Below, piece after piece: positions 15,747 through 22,190 of a stretch of DNA of 22,190 bases. The position numbers and the translations under genes are program-made. The stretch lies in contig DATHSN010000097.1 of NCBI GenBank assembly GCA_035464115.1, positions 1 through 22,190 on the forward strand, given 5' to 3'. The DNA is from DATHSN01 sp035464115. Lineage in GTDB: Bacteria > Actinomycetota > Acidimicrobiia > Acidimicrobiales > SKKL01. The notes below the pieces were generated by a model, which was given only the letters and a program-made list of their open reading frames with translations, ran no database searches and was not told where the DNA came from. Every line of letters begins with the position of its first letter. The first letter of the stretch is position 1.

Positions 15747-16439
15747 ATGTCACCCGCCGACCCGCTGATCGACCCTCGGAGCGGTCCTGCGTCCGAGCGC
15801 GTGCGCGTCCGACGCGGCGCGCACCGCGCCGCGTACGACCGCGACACGATCCACGCCGTGCTCGACGCGGCCCCGCTGGCCCACGTCGGGGTCGTCACCG
15901 ACGAGGGGCCGGTCGTGATCCCCATGGCCTTCGGCCGCGACGACGAGGTGCTCTACCTCCACGGCGCGGTGGCCAACGCCGCACTGCGGGCCGCCGTCGA
16001 CCGGCAGGTGTGCGTGACCGTCACCGTGCTCGACGGTCTCGTCGTCGCCCGGGCGCCGTTCCACAACTCGATGAACTACCGCTCGGTGGTGGTGCGGGGG
16101 GTGGGGCGCAAGGTGACGGGCGCGGAGCACGAGCGTGCGTTGCGGCTGGTGAGCGACCACGTCGTGGCGACCTGGGACACCGGTCGGGCGACGACCACCG
16201 AGGAGCTGCGCCGCACCCTCGTCGTGGCGGTCCCGCTCGACGAGGCGTCGGCCAAGGTCCGCAGCGGCGGACCGGTCGACGACGACGAGGACCTGGCCGG
16301 CCCGCACTGGGCGGGCGTGGTGCCGCTGCACGCGCGGTGGGGGGCGCCCGAGGCGGCGGCCGACCTCCCCGCGGGCATCGCCGTCCCCGCTGCGATCGCG
16401 GCGCTCGAGGGGTGTGACGCCGCCACCGGCGGCGGGTGA
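15747..16439 (+). CDS. Pyridoxamine 5'-phosphate oxidase-like FMN-binding protein
   Basis: A 230-residue flavin-binding split-barrel protein of the PNPOx-like superfamily, probably the Pfam Pyridox_ox_2 / flavin-nucleotide-binding group. The N-terminal helix YDRDTIHAVLDAAPLAHVGV leads into the barrel: VIPMAFGRDDEVLYLHGAV, VCVTVTVLDGLVVAR, NSMNYRSVVVRG (the typical H/NSMNYRS segment that follows the FMN site), and a C-terminal GPHWAGVVPLHARWGAPEAA. Such proteins bind FMN and are probably reductases or oxidases of unknown substrate; few have been assayed. The start is ATG 15747, the only standard start nearby, preceded by a weak GGTGA. It lies 56 bp after the GGDEF-hemerythrin gene, with its own ECF-like promoter. 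Confidence 0.9.
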   Translation: MSPADPLIDPRSGPASERVRVRRGAHRAAYDRDTIHAVLDAAPLAHVGVVTDEGPVVIPMAFGRDDEVLYLHGAVANAALRAAVDRQVCVTVTVLDGLVVARAPFHNSMNYRSVVVRGVGRKVTGAEHERALRLVSDHVVATWDTGRATTTEELRRTLVVAVPLDEASAKVRSGGPVDDDEDLAGPHWAGVVPLHARWGAPEAAADLPAGIAVPAAIAALEGCDAATGGG

Positions 16440-16440
16440 G

Positions 16441-16467
16441 CGTCGACGGACCGCCGCCGTGTCGACG
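16441..16467 (+). terminator. Possible hairpin after the flavin protein gene
   Basis: CGTCGAC (16441-16447) pairs with GTCGACG (16461-16467) around a 13-nt loop directly after the TGA. The stem is perfect but short, and the self-complementary GTCGAC core also makes it a direct repeat. Confidence 0.3.
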
Positions 16468-16482
16468 GCTGTCGTCCGGGCC

Positions 16483-16510
16483 GGGAACCGAACGGCGGGG
16501 GAGCGACGTC
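16483..16510 (+). promoter_or_regulatory. ECF-sigma-like promoter for the lipoprotein
   Basis: GGGAACC (16483-16489) and CGTC (16507-16510) are separated by 17 bp, a good match to ECF sigma promoters. Transcription would start near 16517, leaving a 45-nt leader with GGAGG (16549-16553) as ribosome binding site before the ATG at 16562. Confidence 0.45.
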
Positions 16511-16561
16511 ACACCCCGGTGAACGGCCCGTGGCAGATGCCAGACATCGGAGGACGATGAC

Positions 16562-17065
16562 ATGAGGACGAGGTACGTGATCATGGCGGTGCTGGCGGCG
16601 GTGGCCCTGACCGCCGCGGCGTGCGGCGACGACACGACCAGCACCGACGCCGGCGCACCGGTCGACGACACCATCGCCGACCCCGGGTCGGACGGCGCGG
16701 GCGCCGACGGCGCCGCCGGTGACACCCGGCCGGCCGCCATCACGGTGGCCGAGGCGCTCGAGCTCCCCGACGGCGCGTTCACGCCGGTGATGGGCTTCGT
16801 GGTCGTCGACGGCGACAGCGCCCGCATCTGCGCGGGCCTGTTGGAGTCGTTCCCGCCGCAGTGCGGCAGCCCGGCGCTCGTCATCGAGAACCCCGACGCC
16901 CTGGCGGGTGTCGACCTCACCGTCGAGGGCGCGGTCTCGTGGTCCGACGACCAGCTCACCATCGACGGGGTCCGCCGCGGCGACGACGGCTTCACCGTGA
17001 ACGGCGTGGTCGACGACGACTGGACCGACACCCCCGACGACGGCGAGGCCGAGCCGCTGCCGTAG
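16562..17065 (+). CDS. Hypothetical secreted lipoprotein
   Basis: A 167-residue predicted lipoprotein. The N-terminus MRTRYVIMAVLAAVALTAAAC is a type II signal peptide with lipobox ending at Cys21, so the mature protein should be attached to the outer face of the membrane. A disordered Asp/Gly/Ala/Thr linker (22-58) follows. The folded part (about 59-150) contains VMGFVVVDGDSARICAGLLE and SFPPQCGSPALVIEN. The paired cysteines in IC...PPQCG recur in actinobacterial secreted proteins of unknown function and may form a disulphide. The rest resembles an OB-like small beta barrel (VDLTVEGAVSWSDDQLTIDG). The ATG is supported by GGAGG 8 nt upstream. The acidic tail is short. Confidence 0.85.
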   Translation: MRTRYVIMAVLAAVALTAAACGDDTTSTDAGAPVDDTIADPGSDGAGADGAAGDTRPAAITVAEALELPDGAFTPVMGFVVVDGDSARICAGLLESFPPQCGSPALVIENPDALAGVDLTVEGAVSWSDDQLTIDGVRRGDDGFTVNGVVDDDWTDTPDDGEAEPLP

Positions 17066-17074
17066 GGCGACGGT

Positions 17075-17116
17075 GCATCGTGATGCGCCCCGCGTCGTGA
17101 TGCGATGACGTAGGAT
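17075..17116 (+). promoter_or_regulatory. Candidate vapBC promoter and operator
   Basis: TAGGAT (17111-17116) lies 6 nt before the antitoxin GTG, as expected for a leaderless -10 box. Just upstream, TCGTGATGCG occurs twice (17078-17087 and 17095-17104), 17 bp apart. The first copy overlaps a small palindrome, GCATCGTGATGC (17075-17086). Ribbon-helix-helix antitoxins often bind such repeats to repress their own operon. Confidence 0.4.
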
Positions 17117-17122
17117 GGCGCG

Positions 17123-17344
17123 GTGCGCACGACGGTGGACCTCCCCGACGATCTCCACGAGCTGGCCCGCCAGCTGGCCCACCAGAGCAACCGGTCCATG
17201 AGCGAGGTCGTCGCCGAGCTCATGCGGCTGGGGCTGCGGCGGCCCCACGCCGATCTCCGTGCGAGTGGTCGAGGGATGCCCCAGCTGTCGGTCGGACGGG
17301 TGGTCACCAGCGAGGACGTGCGATCCCTCGACGACGAGGGCTGA
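17123..17344 (+). CDS. VapB-like ribbon-helix-helix antitoxin
   Basis: A 73-residue antitoxin of the ribbon-helix-helix (CopG/Arc-like) class. The N-terminal strand RTTVDLPDDLHELARQLA and the helix SMSEVVAELMRLGLR (residues 30-44) form the DNA-binding dimer unit. The C-terminal 28 residues are flexible and should wrap around the toxin's active site. Start is GTG 17123; there is no ribosome binding site, and a TAGGAT box 6 nt upstream suggests a leaderless mRNA. Its TGA overlaps the toxin ATG by one base (TGATG), the classic order and coupling for vapBC. It neutralises the PIN toxin and, with it, probably represses the operon. Confidence 0.87.
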   Translation: MRTTVDLPDDLHELARQLAHQSNRSMSEVVAELMRLGLRRPHADLRASGRGMPQLSVGRVVTSEDVRSLDDEG

Positions 17345-17739
17345 TGATCCACCTCGCCGACGGCAACCTGCTCGTGGCGTTGACGGTGGTCGACCACGTG
17401 CACCACGAGGTGGCGCTCGACTGGTTCGAGCAGGCCCGACCCGAGGTGGCGACCTGTCCCGTCACCGAAGGCACGCTGCTGCGGTTCCTCCTCCGGGAGG
17501 GGCAGAGCGCGCCTGACGCGGTGGCGGTGCTCGACGCCATCCGGGCCCAGCACTGGCACACCTTCTGGCCCGACGCGATCCGGTACCAGGCGGAGCACCT
17601 GGTCGGTGTCATCGGGCACCGGCAGGTGACCGACGCCTACCTCGTCGCCCTCGCCCGCCACCACGGCGGCCGGCTGGCGACGCTCGACAGGGGCCTGGCC
17701 GCCCTCCACGGCGAGGACGTGTTCCTGCTCGGCCCGTGA
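17344..17739 (+). CDS. VapC-like PIN domain ribonuclease toxin
   Basis: A 131-residue PIN-domain toxin. The acidic metal-binding residues are present: Asp6 in LADGNLLVAL, Glu42 in CPVTEGTLLRF, Asp97 in QVTDAYLVALARHHGG, and Asp115 in LATLDRGL. This is the Mg2+-dependent RNase site of VapC proteins. The DGNLL start, the DHVHHEVALDWF helix and the VTDAYL block match the group abundant in Mycobacterium tuberculosis (TIGR00028 type). Targets in that group are usually tRNA or rRNA; the target here is unknown. Translation is coupled to the antitoxin, and no separate ribosome binding site is needed. A strong hairpin (17745-17795) follows 5 bp after the stop. Nothing suggests inactivation. Confidence 0.9.
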   Translation: MIHLADGNLLVALTVVDHVHHEVALDWFEQARPEVATCPVTEGTLLRFLLREGQSAPDAVAVLDAIRAQHWHTFWPDAIRYQAEHLVGVIGHRQVTDAYLVALARHHGGRLATLDRGLAALHGEDVFLLGP

Positions 17740-17744
17740 TGCGC

Positions 17745-17795
17745 CGAACCGTCGCGCCGAATGCGCGCTCGGCGCGCATCTGGCGCGACGGTTCG
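17745..17795. terminator. 51-bp near-perfect palindrome, bidirectional terminator
   Basis: CGAACCGTCGCGCC (17745-17758) is exactly complementary to 17782-17795, and ATGCGCGC (17761-17768) to 17772-17779. These give 22 paired bases with one 2x2 internal mismatch and a TCG loop. It lies between the converging vapC and ABC permease genes, 5 bp from one stop and 15 bp from the other. There is no T-tract. Confidence 0.7.
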
Positions 17796-17810
17796 TGACC
17801 GGACCCGGTC

Positions 17811-18557
17811 TCAGATGACGTCGCGCCGCTCGATCGCCAGCAACCCGATGGCGGCGGGGACGGCGGCCCACAGAGCCAGGGCGACGATCGCGGCGACGGA
17901 GCCGACCTCGTCGCCCACCCCGGCGAGCACGTTGGTGAGCGTGGCCGGCACCCACGAGGCCACGTCGTTCGCCAGCTGCACGAGCAGCGGCGGGGCGATG
18001 ATGAGCGCCAGGACGGCACCGGTGACCGCGCCACCGGTGTTGCGCACCAGGGCGCCGATGCCCGCGCCGAGCACCGCGCCCGCGCCGCCCGCGAACGCCG
18101 ACGCGGCGAGGACCTGCGCGACCGCGCCCGCCGACATCAGGAAGCTGAACTCGGTGGTCGTCAGCGCGGCGGCGACCGCGACGATGGTGAGGCCGGCGCC
18201 GAGCAGCCCGAGCAGCGCCCCGCCGATCAGGATGGCGGTGTACTGGGCCAGCACCGCTCGGTGGCGGTGCGGCGACGCGAGGAACATGGGGATGACGGTG
18301 CCGTGGCCGAACTCGCGCGCCACGGCGATGGCCCCGAACAAGCTCGCGCCCATCATGGCGTTGTTGGCGAACGCCACCAGCGAGCGCTGGTCCTCGGCGG
18401 TGGAGATGAACGCCTTGGAGCCGTCCATGTCGGTGCCGAAGGCCACGGCGGTGGCGTTGATGGCGGCGATGACGAGGAGCACCAGTGTGAACGCCCACGG
18501 CATCTTGGTGGTCGAGAGCTTGCGGAGCTCGGAGCGCACGAGACGGGTCCAGGTCAT
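17811..18557 (-). CDS. ABC-2 type transporter permease
   Basis: A 248-residue integral membrane subunit of an ABC-2 exporter. It begins with the typical cytoplasmic MTWTRLVRSELRKLSTTKMPW, followed by about six hydrophobic segments (roughly 22-42, 65-78, 105-128, 141-167, 172-195 and 217-242). The VAREFGHGTVIPMFLASPHR motif (79-98) is characteristic of permeases in the BcrAB/Nat-type drug and ion exporters. ATG 18557 overlaps the ATPase stop by 4 nt (ATGA), so the two are translated together and form the complete transporter. The substrate cannot be deduced; family members export antibiotics, lipids or sodium. Its stop is just before the palindromic terminator. Confidence 0.9.
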   Translation of the reverse strand: MTWTRLVRSELRKLSTTKMPWAFTLVLLVIAAINATAVAFGTDMDGSKAFISTAEDQRSLVAFANNAMMGASLFGAIAVAREFGHGTVIPMFLASPHRHRAVLAQYTAILIGGALLGLLGAGLTIVAVAAALTTTEFSFLMSAGAVAQVLAASAFAGGAGAVLGAGIGALVRNTGGAVTGAVLALIIAPPLLVQLANDVASWVPATLTNVLAGVGDEVGSVAAIVALALWAAVPAAIGLLAIERRDVI

Positions 18558-19534
18558 CGGGGAGCGACCTCCGGTGCGTCGGCGGCGTGGTGGTCCGCGT
18601 CGCCGGTGGTCCAGTCGAGGAACCGCTCCTCGAGCGACCCGGTGTGGTTCGCCAGCTCGTGCAGCACGACGCCGGCGCGGTGGGCCCGCTCGCCGATCTG
18701 GTCGATGGCGAGACCGCGGACGATCAAGGTGTCGTCGCCCTCGGCGCTGACGATGGCGCCGTCGGCCTCGAGGGCCGTGCGCAGGGTGCTGACCGAGGGC
18801 GAGCGGACGAGCGTCGCCGCCTGCTGCAGCTCGGCCAGCGAGCCACTGGTGATCAGCCGCCCCTGGTGGACCACCACGACGTCGTCGGCGAGGTGCTCGA
18901 CCTCGCCGAGCAGGTGGCTCGAGACGAACACCGTGTGGCCGCGGGCCGCCCGGGCCCGCAGCAGGTCGCGCATGGTGCGGATCCCCTGGGGGTCGAGCCC
19001 GTTGGCGGGCTCGTCGAGCACCAGCACGGGCGGGTCGCCCAGGAGCGCGCTGGCGAACCCCAGGCGCTGGCGCATGCCGAGCGAGTAGGCACCGACCTGG
19101 CGGTCGGCGGCATCATCGAGCTCGACCAGGGTCAGCACCTCGTCGACCCGCTCGAGCGGGAGCCCCAGGGCGTCGGCGAGCACCCGCAGGTGGTTGCGGC
19201 CGCTGCGCCCGGGGTGGAAGGCGTTCGCCTCGAGCAGCGCGCCGACGGTGCCGGCCGGGTCGTCGAGGTCGCGGTAGCGGACCCCGCCGATCGTCGCCCG
19301 ACCGCCGTCGGCGCTCGCCAGGTCGAGCAGCACCTTCATCGTCGTCGACTTGCCCGAGCCGTTGGGACCGAGGAATCCGGTGACCCGCCCCGGACGGGCC
19401 GTGAACGTGAGGTCGTGCACCACGGTGCGGTCGCCGTAGCGCTTGGTGAGGTGCTGGACCTCGAGCGCTGCGCCCGGTGGGGGTCCGCCCGGGCGCGTCT
19501 CGACATCGGTGGGGGCGTCCCCGACGGTGGTCAT
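18554..19534 (-). CDS. ABC transporter ATP-binding protein
   Basis: A 326-residue ATPase of the DrrA/BcrA/CcmA-like exporter group. It keeps Walker A GPNGSGKST (56-64), the signature YSLGMRQRLGFA (150-161), Walker B VLVLDEPANGLD (170-181) and the switch histidine in SSHLL (His207). Residues 1-23 are a Pro/Gly-rich leader before the usual LEVQHLTKRYGDRTVV. The C-terminal 100 residues (about 225-326) match the extra regulatory tail of these ATPases, with SLEERFLDWT near the end. ATG 19534 is supported by GAGGAG about 7 nt upstream. It is coupled to the permease gene downstream and divergent from the acyl-CoA synthetase. Confidence 0.93.
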   Translation of the reverse strand: MTTVGDAPTDVETRPGGPPPGAALEVQHLTKRYGDRTVVHDLTFTARPGRVTGFLGPNGSGKSTTMKVLLDLASADGGRATIGGVRYRDLDDPAGTVGALLEANAFHPGRSGRNHLRVLADALGLPLERVDEVLTLVELDDAADRQVGAYSLGMRQRLGFASALLGDPPVLVLDEPANGLDPQGIRTMRDLLRARAARGHTVFVSSHLLGEVEHLADDVVVVHQGRLITSGSLAELQQAATLVRSPSVSTLRTALEADGAIVSAEGDDTLIVRGLAIDQIGERAHRAGVVLHELANHTGSLEERFLDWTTGDADHHAADAPEVAPR

Positions 19535-19598
19535 GGTCGCTCCTCGGCTCGCGAACGCCGGGAGATGATGCCGCGGCGTCCCTCCACCATGCGCCCGT

Positions 19599-19627
19599 GA
19601 CGGACCACCTGACAAGCACCGATTCCC
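19599..19627 (-). promoter_or_regulatory. Weak ECF-like promoter for the ABC operon
   Basis: On the minus strand GGGAATC (19627-19621) is followed after 18 bp by CGTC (19602-19599), about 65 bp before the ATPase ATG. The spacing is 1 bp longer than in the two plus-strand elements at 15702 and 16483, so this is less convincing. Confidence 0.25.
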
Positions 19628-19740
19628 CGATCCCGTCGGTCCGCCCGTCGGTCGTGCCCGGGCCGCGTCCCGGCAGTGCACGGCTGCCGCCCGGCTGCGA
19701 TGATCTGGCGAACCACAACGACCGAATCGGGGGGCACACC

Positions 19741-21300
19741 ATGAAAGAGCTCGTCTACCAACGTCTGCTGCTGCCGGCGGTCGAGCGCTACGGCGACCGG
19801 GTGATGTTCCTCGACGGTGACTACGAGGGCACGCTGGCCCAGCACCTCGACCGCACCACCCGGCTCGCGTCGGCGCTGCGCACCGAGCTCGGGGTGGGGC
19901 CCGGCGACCGGTTCGCGGTGATGGCCACCAACAGCCACCAGTACCTCGAGCTCTACCACGCCGCGTTCCTCGGGGCGGGCATCGTCAACCCGCTGAACCT
20001 GCGGCTGGCGCCGACCGAGCTCGAGTTCATCCTGAAGGACTCGGGCACCAAGGTGTGCTTCGTCGACTTCTTGTTCGCCAACAACATCGCCGCGATCCGC
20101 GAGGCGGCGGGCATCGAGACGGTGGTCCTGATCGGCCCCGACCTCGACTCGCCCCACGACATCACCTACGACGAGCTGCTGGCGGCGGGGGAGCCGACGA
20201 TCCCCGACGAGCCCGAGGAGGACGATCCCGTCATCCTCATGTACACGGGCGGCACCACCGGCCTGCCCAAGGGCGTGCTGCTCGACCAGCGCGCCGAGAT
20301 GCTGAACCTGTACCACGCGACGATGGCGGTCGGGATCCGCGACGACGCCACCTACCTGCACCAGACGCCCATGTTCCACGCGGCGTCGATGAGCGCGGTG
20401 CTCGGGATCCCCGCCGCTGGCGCCCGGTCGACGTTCATCCCGCTGTTCGATCCGGCGACGGTCATGGCCAACATCGAGCAGCACCAGGTCGACTGGACGG
20501 TGATGGTGCCCACCATGATCAACATGGTGCTGAGCCACCCCGAGTTCCGCCCCGAGCGGCTCGCGTCGTTGCGCCAGCTCACCTACGGCGCCTCGCCGAT
20601 GCCCGAGGCCGTCCTCGAGCAGCTCCTCGAGCTCTACCCCGACCTCGAGCTGAGCCAGGGCTACGGCATGACCGAGGCGTCGGCGGTGCTCACCTTCCTC
20701 ACCGCCGAGGATCACCGCAGGGGCGGGCCGCTGCTGCGCTCCGCCGGGCGGCCGGTCCTCGGGGTCACCCTCAGCATCCAGGACGAAGAGGGCAACCCGC
20801 TGCCCGTCGGCCAGACCGGCGAGGTGTGCGCCCGGGCCGGGAACTTCATGACCGAGTACTGGAAGCGGCCCGAGGAGACGGCCGAGGCGTTCCGCGGCGG
20901 CTGGTACCACACCGGCGACGCCGGCTACCTCGACGCCGAGGGCTACCTCTACCTCGTCGACCGGGTGAAGGACATGATCGTCACCGGGGGCGAGAACGTG
21001 TACTCCGCCGAGGTCGAGAGCGCCATCTCCACGCACCCCGCGGTGGCGCAGGTGGCCGTCATCGGCATCCCGAGCGAGCAGTGGGGCGAGGCGGTGCACG
21101 CCATCGTGGTGCCCGCCGAGGGCGCCACCGTCACCGAGGACGAGATCATCGCCCACGCCCGCGAGCGCATCGCCGGCTACAAGGTGCCCAAGTCGGTGGA
21201 GATGCGCAGCGAGCCGCTGCCGCTGTCGGGGGCGTTGAAGGTCCTCAAGCGTGAGCTGCGGGCGCCGTATTGGGAGGGCCGCGATCGCGGCGTCAGCTGA
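19741..21300 (+). CDS. Acyl-CoA synthetase (AMP-forming), fatty-acid type
   Basis: A 519-residue adenylate-forming enzyme (ANL superfamily) that activates a carboxylic acid with ATP and joins it to CoA. Core motifs are complete: A3 YTGGTTGLPKG (168-178), PMFHAAS (210-216), TYGASPMP (281-288), A5 YGMTE (308-312), A7 YHTGD (389-393), the hinge VDRVKDMIVTGGENVYSAEVE (406-426) and A10 SGALKVLKRELR with catalytic Lys500. The canonical Gly-Lys of A10 reads Leu-Lys here. This pattern fits long- or medium-chain fatty-acyl-CoA ligases (FadD-like), but chain length cannot be assigned. ATG 19741 is preceded by a G-run as ribosome binding site. It is cytoplasmic. The next gene's frame overlaps its 3' end. 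Confidence 0.93.
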   Translation: MKELVYQRLLLPAVERYGDRVMFLDGDYEGTLAQHLDRTTRLASALRTELGVGPGDRFAVMATNSHQYLELYHAAFLGAGIVNPLNLRLAPTELEFILKDSGTKVCFVDFLFANNIAAIREAAGIETVVLIGPDLDSPHDITYDELLAAGEPTIPDEPEEDDPVILMYTGGTTGLPKGVLLDQRAEMLNLYHATMAVGIRDDATYLHQTPMFHAASMSAVLGIPAAGARSTFIPLFDPATVMANIEQHQVDWTVMVPTMINMVLSHPEFRPERLASLRQLTYGASPMPEAVLEQLLELYPDLELSQGYGMTEASAVLTFLTAEDHRRGGPLLRSAGRPVLGVTLSIQDEEGNPLPVGQTGEVCARAGNFMTEYWKRPEETAEAFRGGWYHTGDAGYLDAEGYLYLVDRVKDMIVTGGENVYSAEVESAISTHPAVAQVAVIGIPSEQWGEAVHAIVVPAEGATVTEDEIIAHARERIAGYKVPKSVEMRSEPLPLSGALKVLKRELRAPYWEGRDRGVS

Positions 21301-22190
21301 GCGAGCCGTCGGGTCCGGGGCCGCCGCCGAGCGTTGGCGGCTCCGGATCCGCGGCACCGTCCAGGGCGTCGGGTTCCGTCCCTTCGTCCACCGGTTGGCG
21401 TCGTCGGTGGGCGTCACCGGAGCGGTGGGCAACGACGGCCAGGGCGTGTGGTGCGAGATCCAGGGGCCGCCGGCGCGCCTGACCGAGCTCGTGGAGCGCC
21501 TCGGGGCCGAGCTCCCGCCGCTCGCCTCGGTGCGGTCCCTCGAGCACGACCGCATCGACCCCGTGCCCGACGAGGACGGGTTCCGCATCGCCCCGAGCGA
21601 CTCGTCGTCGCCGCCCGGACTGGGGTTGGTCCCGCCCGACGTCGCCCCGTGCGCGGCGTGCCTCGCCGAGGTGGCCGACCCGGGCGACCGGCGGGCCGGC
21701 TACCCCTTCACGTGCTGCACCGAGTGCGGGCCCCGCTTCACCGTCGTGCGCGACCTTCCGTACGACCGTGAGCGCACGTCGCTGGCCGACTTCCCCCTGT
21801 GCCCCGAGTGCGATGCCGAGTACCGGGACCCGGGGAGTCGACGGTTCCACGCCGAGGCGACGTGCTGTCCCCGGTGCGGCCCGACGCTGGCGCGGGACAC
21901 ATGGAACGCCGCGGCGCCGGACGGTGCGGTGGTCGACGAGGTCGGCGAACGACTGCGGCGGGGCGAGATCGTGGCCCTCAAGGGCGTGGGGGGATACCAG
22001 CTGTTGTGCCGGGCCGACGACGACGACGTGGTGCTGCGGTTGCGCCGGCGCAAGCACCGCGACGACAAGCCGCTGGCGCTGCTGGTCGCGTCGGTCGAGC
22101 GGGCCCGCGGGCTCGTCGAGCTCGACGAGCTGGCGGCGCGGGCGTTGGTGGGGCCCGAGGCGCCGATCGGGCGGGCGCCCCGCCGGGCCG
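21251..22190 (+). CDS. hypF: Carbamoyltransferase HypF, N-terminal part (cut by window end)
   Basis: The open frame runs off the window; about 313 of the usual 750 or so residues are present. The acylphosphatase domain opens with RGTVQGVGFRPFVHRLA (catalytic Arg) and has VGNDGQGV (catalytic Asn). Next comes the zinc-finger region with four CxxC pairs (CAAC, CTEC, CPEC, CPRC), with GPRFTVVRDLPYDRERTS between them. The YrdC-like domain then begins at GEIVALKGVGGYQLLCRA and RRKHRDDKPLALLV. HypF converts carbamoyl phosphate to carbamoyl-adenylate and passes it to HypE, making the cyanide ligands of [NiFe] hydrogenases. No ATG, GTG or TTG lies near the domain start. The nearest in-frame one is GTG 21251, overlapping the synthetase by 50 bp, so the start is uncertain. 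Confidence 0.88.
   Translation, partial: MSCGRRIGRAAIAASAERAVGSGAAAERWRLRIRGTVQGVGFRPFVHRLASSVGVTGAVGNDGQGVWCEIQGPPARLTELVERLGAELPPLASVRSLEHDRIDPVPDEDGFRIAPSDSSSPPGLGLVPPDVAPCAACLAEVADPGDRRAGYPFTCCTECGPRFTVVRDLPYDRERTSLADFPLCPECDAEYRDPGSRRFHAEATCCPRCGPTLARDTWNAAAPDGAVVDEVGERLRRGEIVALKGVGGYQLLCRADDDDVVLRLRRRKHRDDKPLALLVASVERARGLVELDELAARALVGPEAPIGRAPRRA

Noticed and set aside
19531..21588. 685-codon minus-strand open frame opposite the acyl-CoA synthetase
   Set aside because: Its sequence is a His/Arg/Gly/Val-rich mirror of the synthetase; no motif supports it.
1..22190. CRISPR array, insertion sequence, prophage or genomic island
   Set aside because: No regularly spaced repeats, transposase, integrase or composition shift is visible; gene density and codon bias are even across the window.

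Overview
This is a GC-rich window (about 70% or more G+C, third codon positions almost always G or C) with dense, short-spaced genes and many GTG starts. Gene content is typical of a high-GC actinobacterium: a LAL-type LuxR regulator next to a SARP-type BTAD regulator, an F420-type luciferase-like oxidoreductase, a Mycobacterium-style VapC, an actinobacterial lipoprotein and possible leaderless promoters. An Acidimicrobiia-like chromosome (Iamia/Ilumatobacter relatives) is my best guess, but that is inference. I see no rRNA, tRNA, IS element, prophage or CRISPR array.

Layout. (1) 1-5321, plus strand: the 3' part of an unrecognised acidic protein, then a large ATPase-LuxR (LAL) regulator whose stop overlaps the start of a BTAD/SARP-like regulator. 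(2) 5365-7384, minus strand: an amidase-signature hydrolase followed 1 bp later by a TetR regulator, with a palindrome and leaderless-type -10 box in front of the amidase. (3) 7484-9132: a TerB-like helical protein (minus) diverging from an F420-type LLM oxidoreductase (plus). (4) 9203-13398, all minus: a zinc-ribbon protein, a DJ-1/AraC (GlxA-like) regulator, a possible small ORF, a PadR regulator coupled to a LysE-type exporter with an extra N-terminal module, and a MOSC protein. (5) 13519-17739, plus: a PASx3-GGDEF-hemerythrin protein, an FMN split-barrel protein, a lipoprotein, and a vapBC-type toxin-antitoxin pair. (6) 17811-19534, minus: an ABC exporter pair. (7) 19741-22190, plus: an acyl-CoA synthetase and the N-terminal third of HypF, cut by the window end.

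How genes work together. Coupled pairs are LAL/SARP (GTGA), PadR/LysE (ATGA), VapB/VapC (TGATG), ABC ATPase/permease (ATGA) and amidase/TetR (1-bp gap). Several operons carry their own regulator, which suggests local autoregulation. The flavin protein and lipoprotein genes each have a GGGAAnC-N17-CGTC element that looks like an ECF sigma promoter. Strong hairpins lie at convergent gene ends (9182-9207 and 17745-17795) and at the end of the TerB-like gene (7453-7498). The most interesting items are the c-di-GMP synthase fused to a complete hemerythrin domain but without a product-inhibition site, the LAL/SARP pair with its ATPase-less SARP tail, and the LysE exporter fused to a PadR-associated N-terminal module. 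I found no clearly unprecedented multi-gene system.
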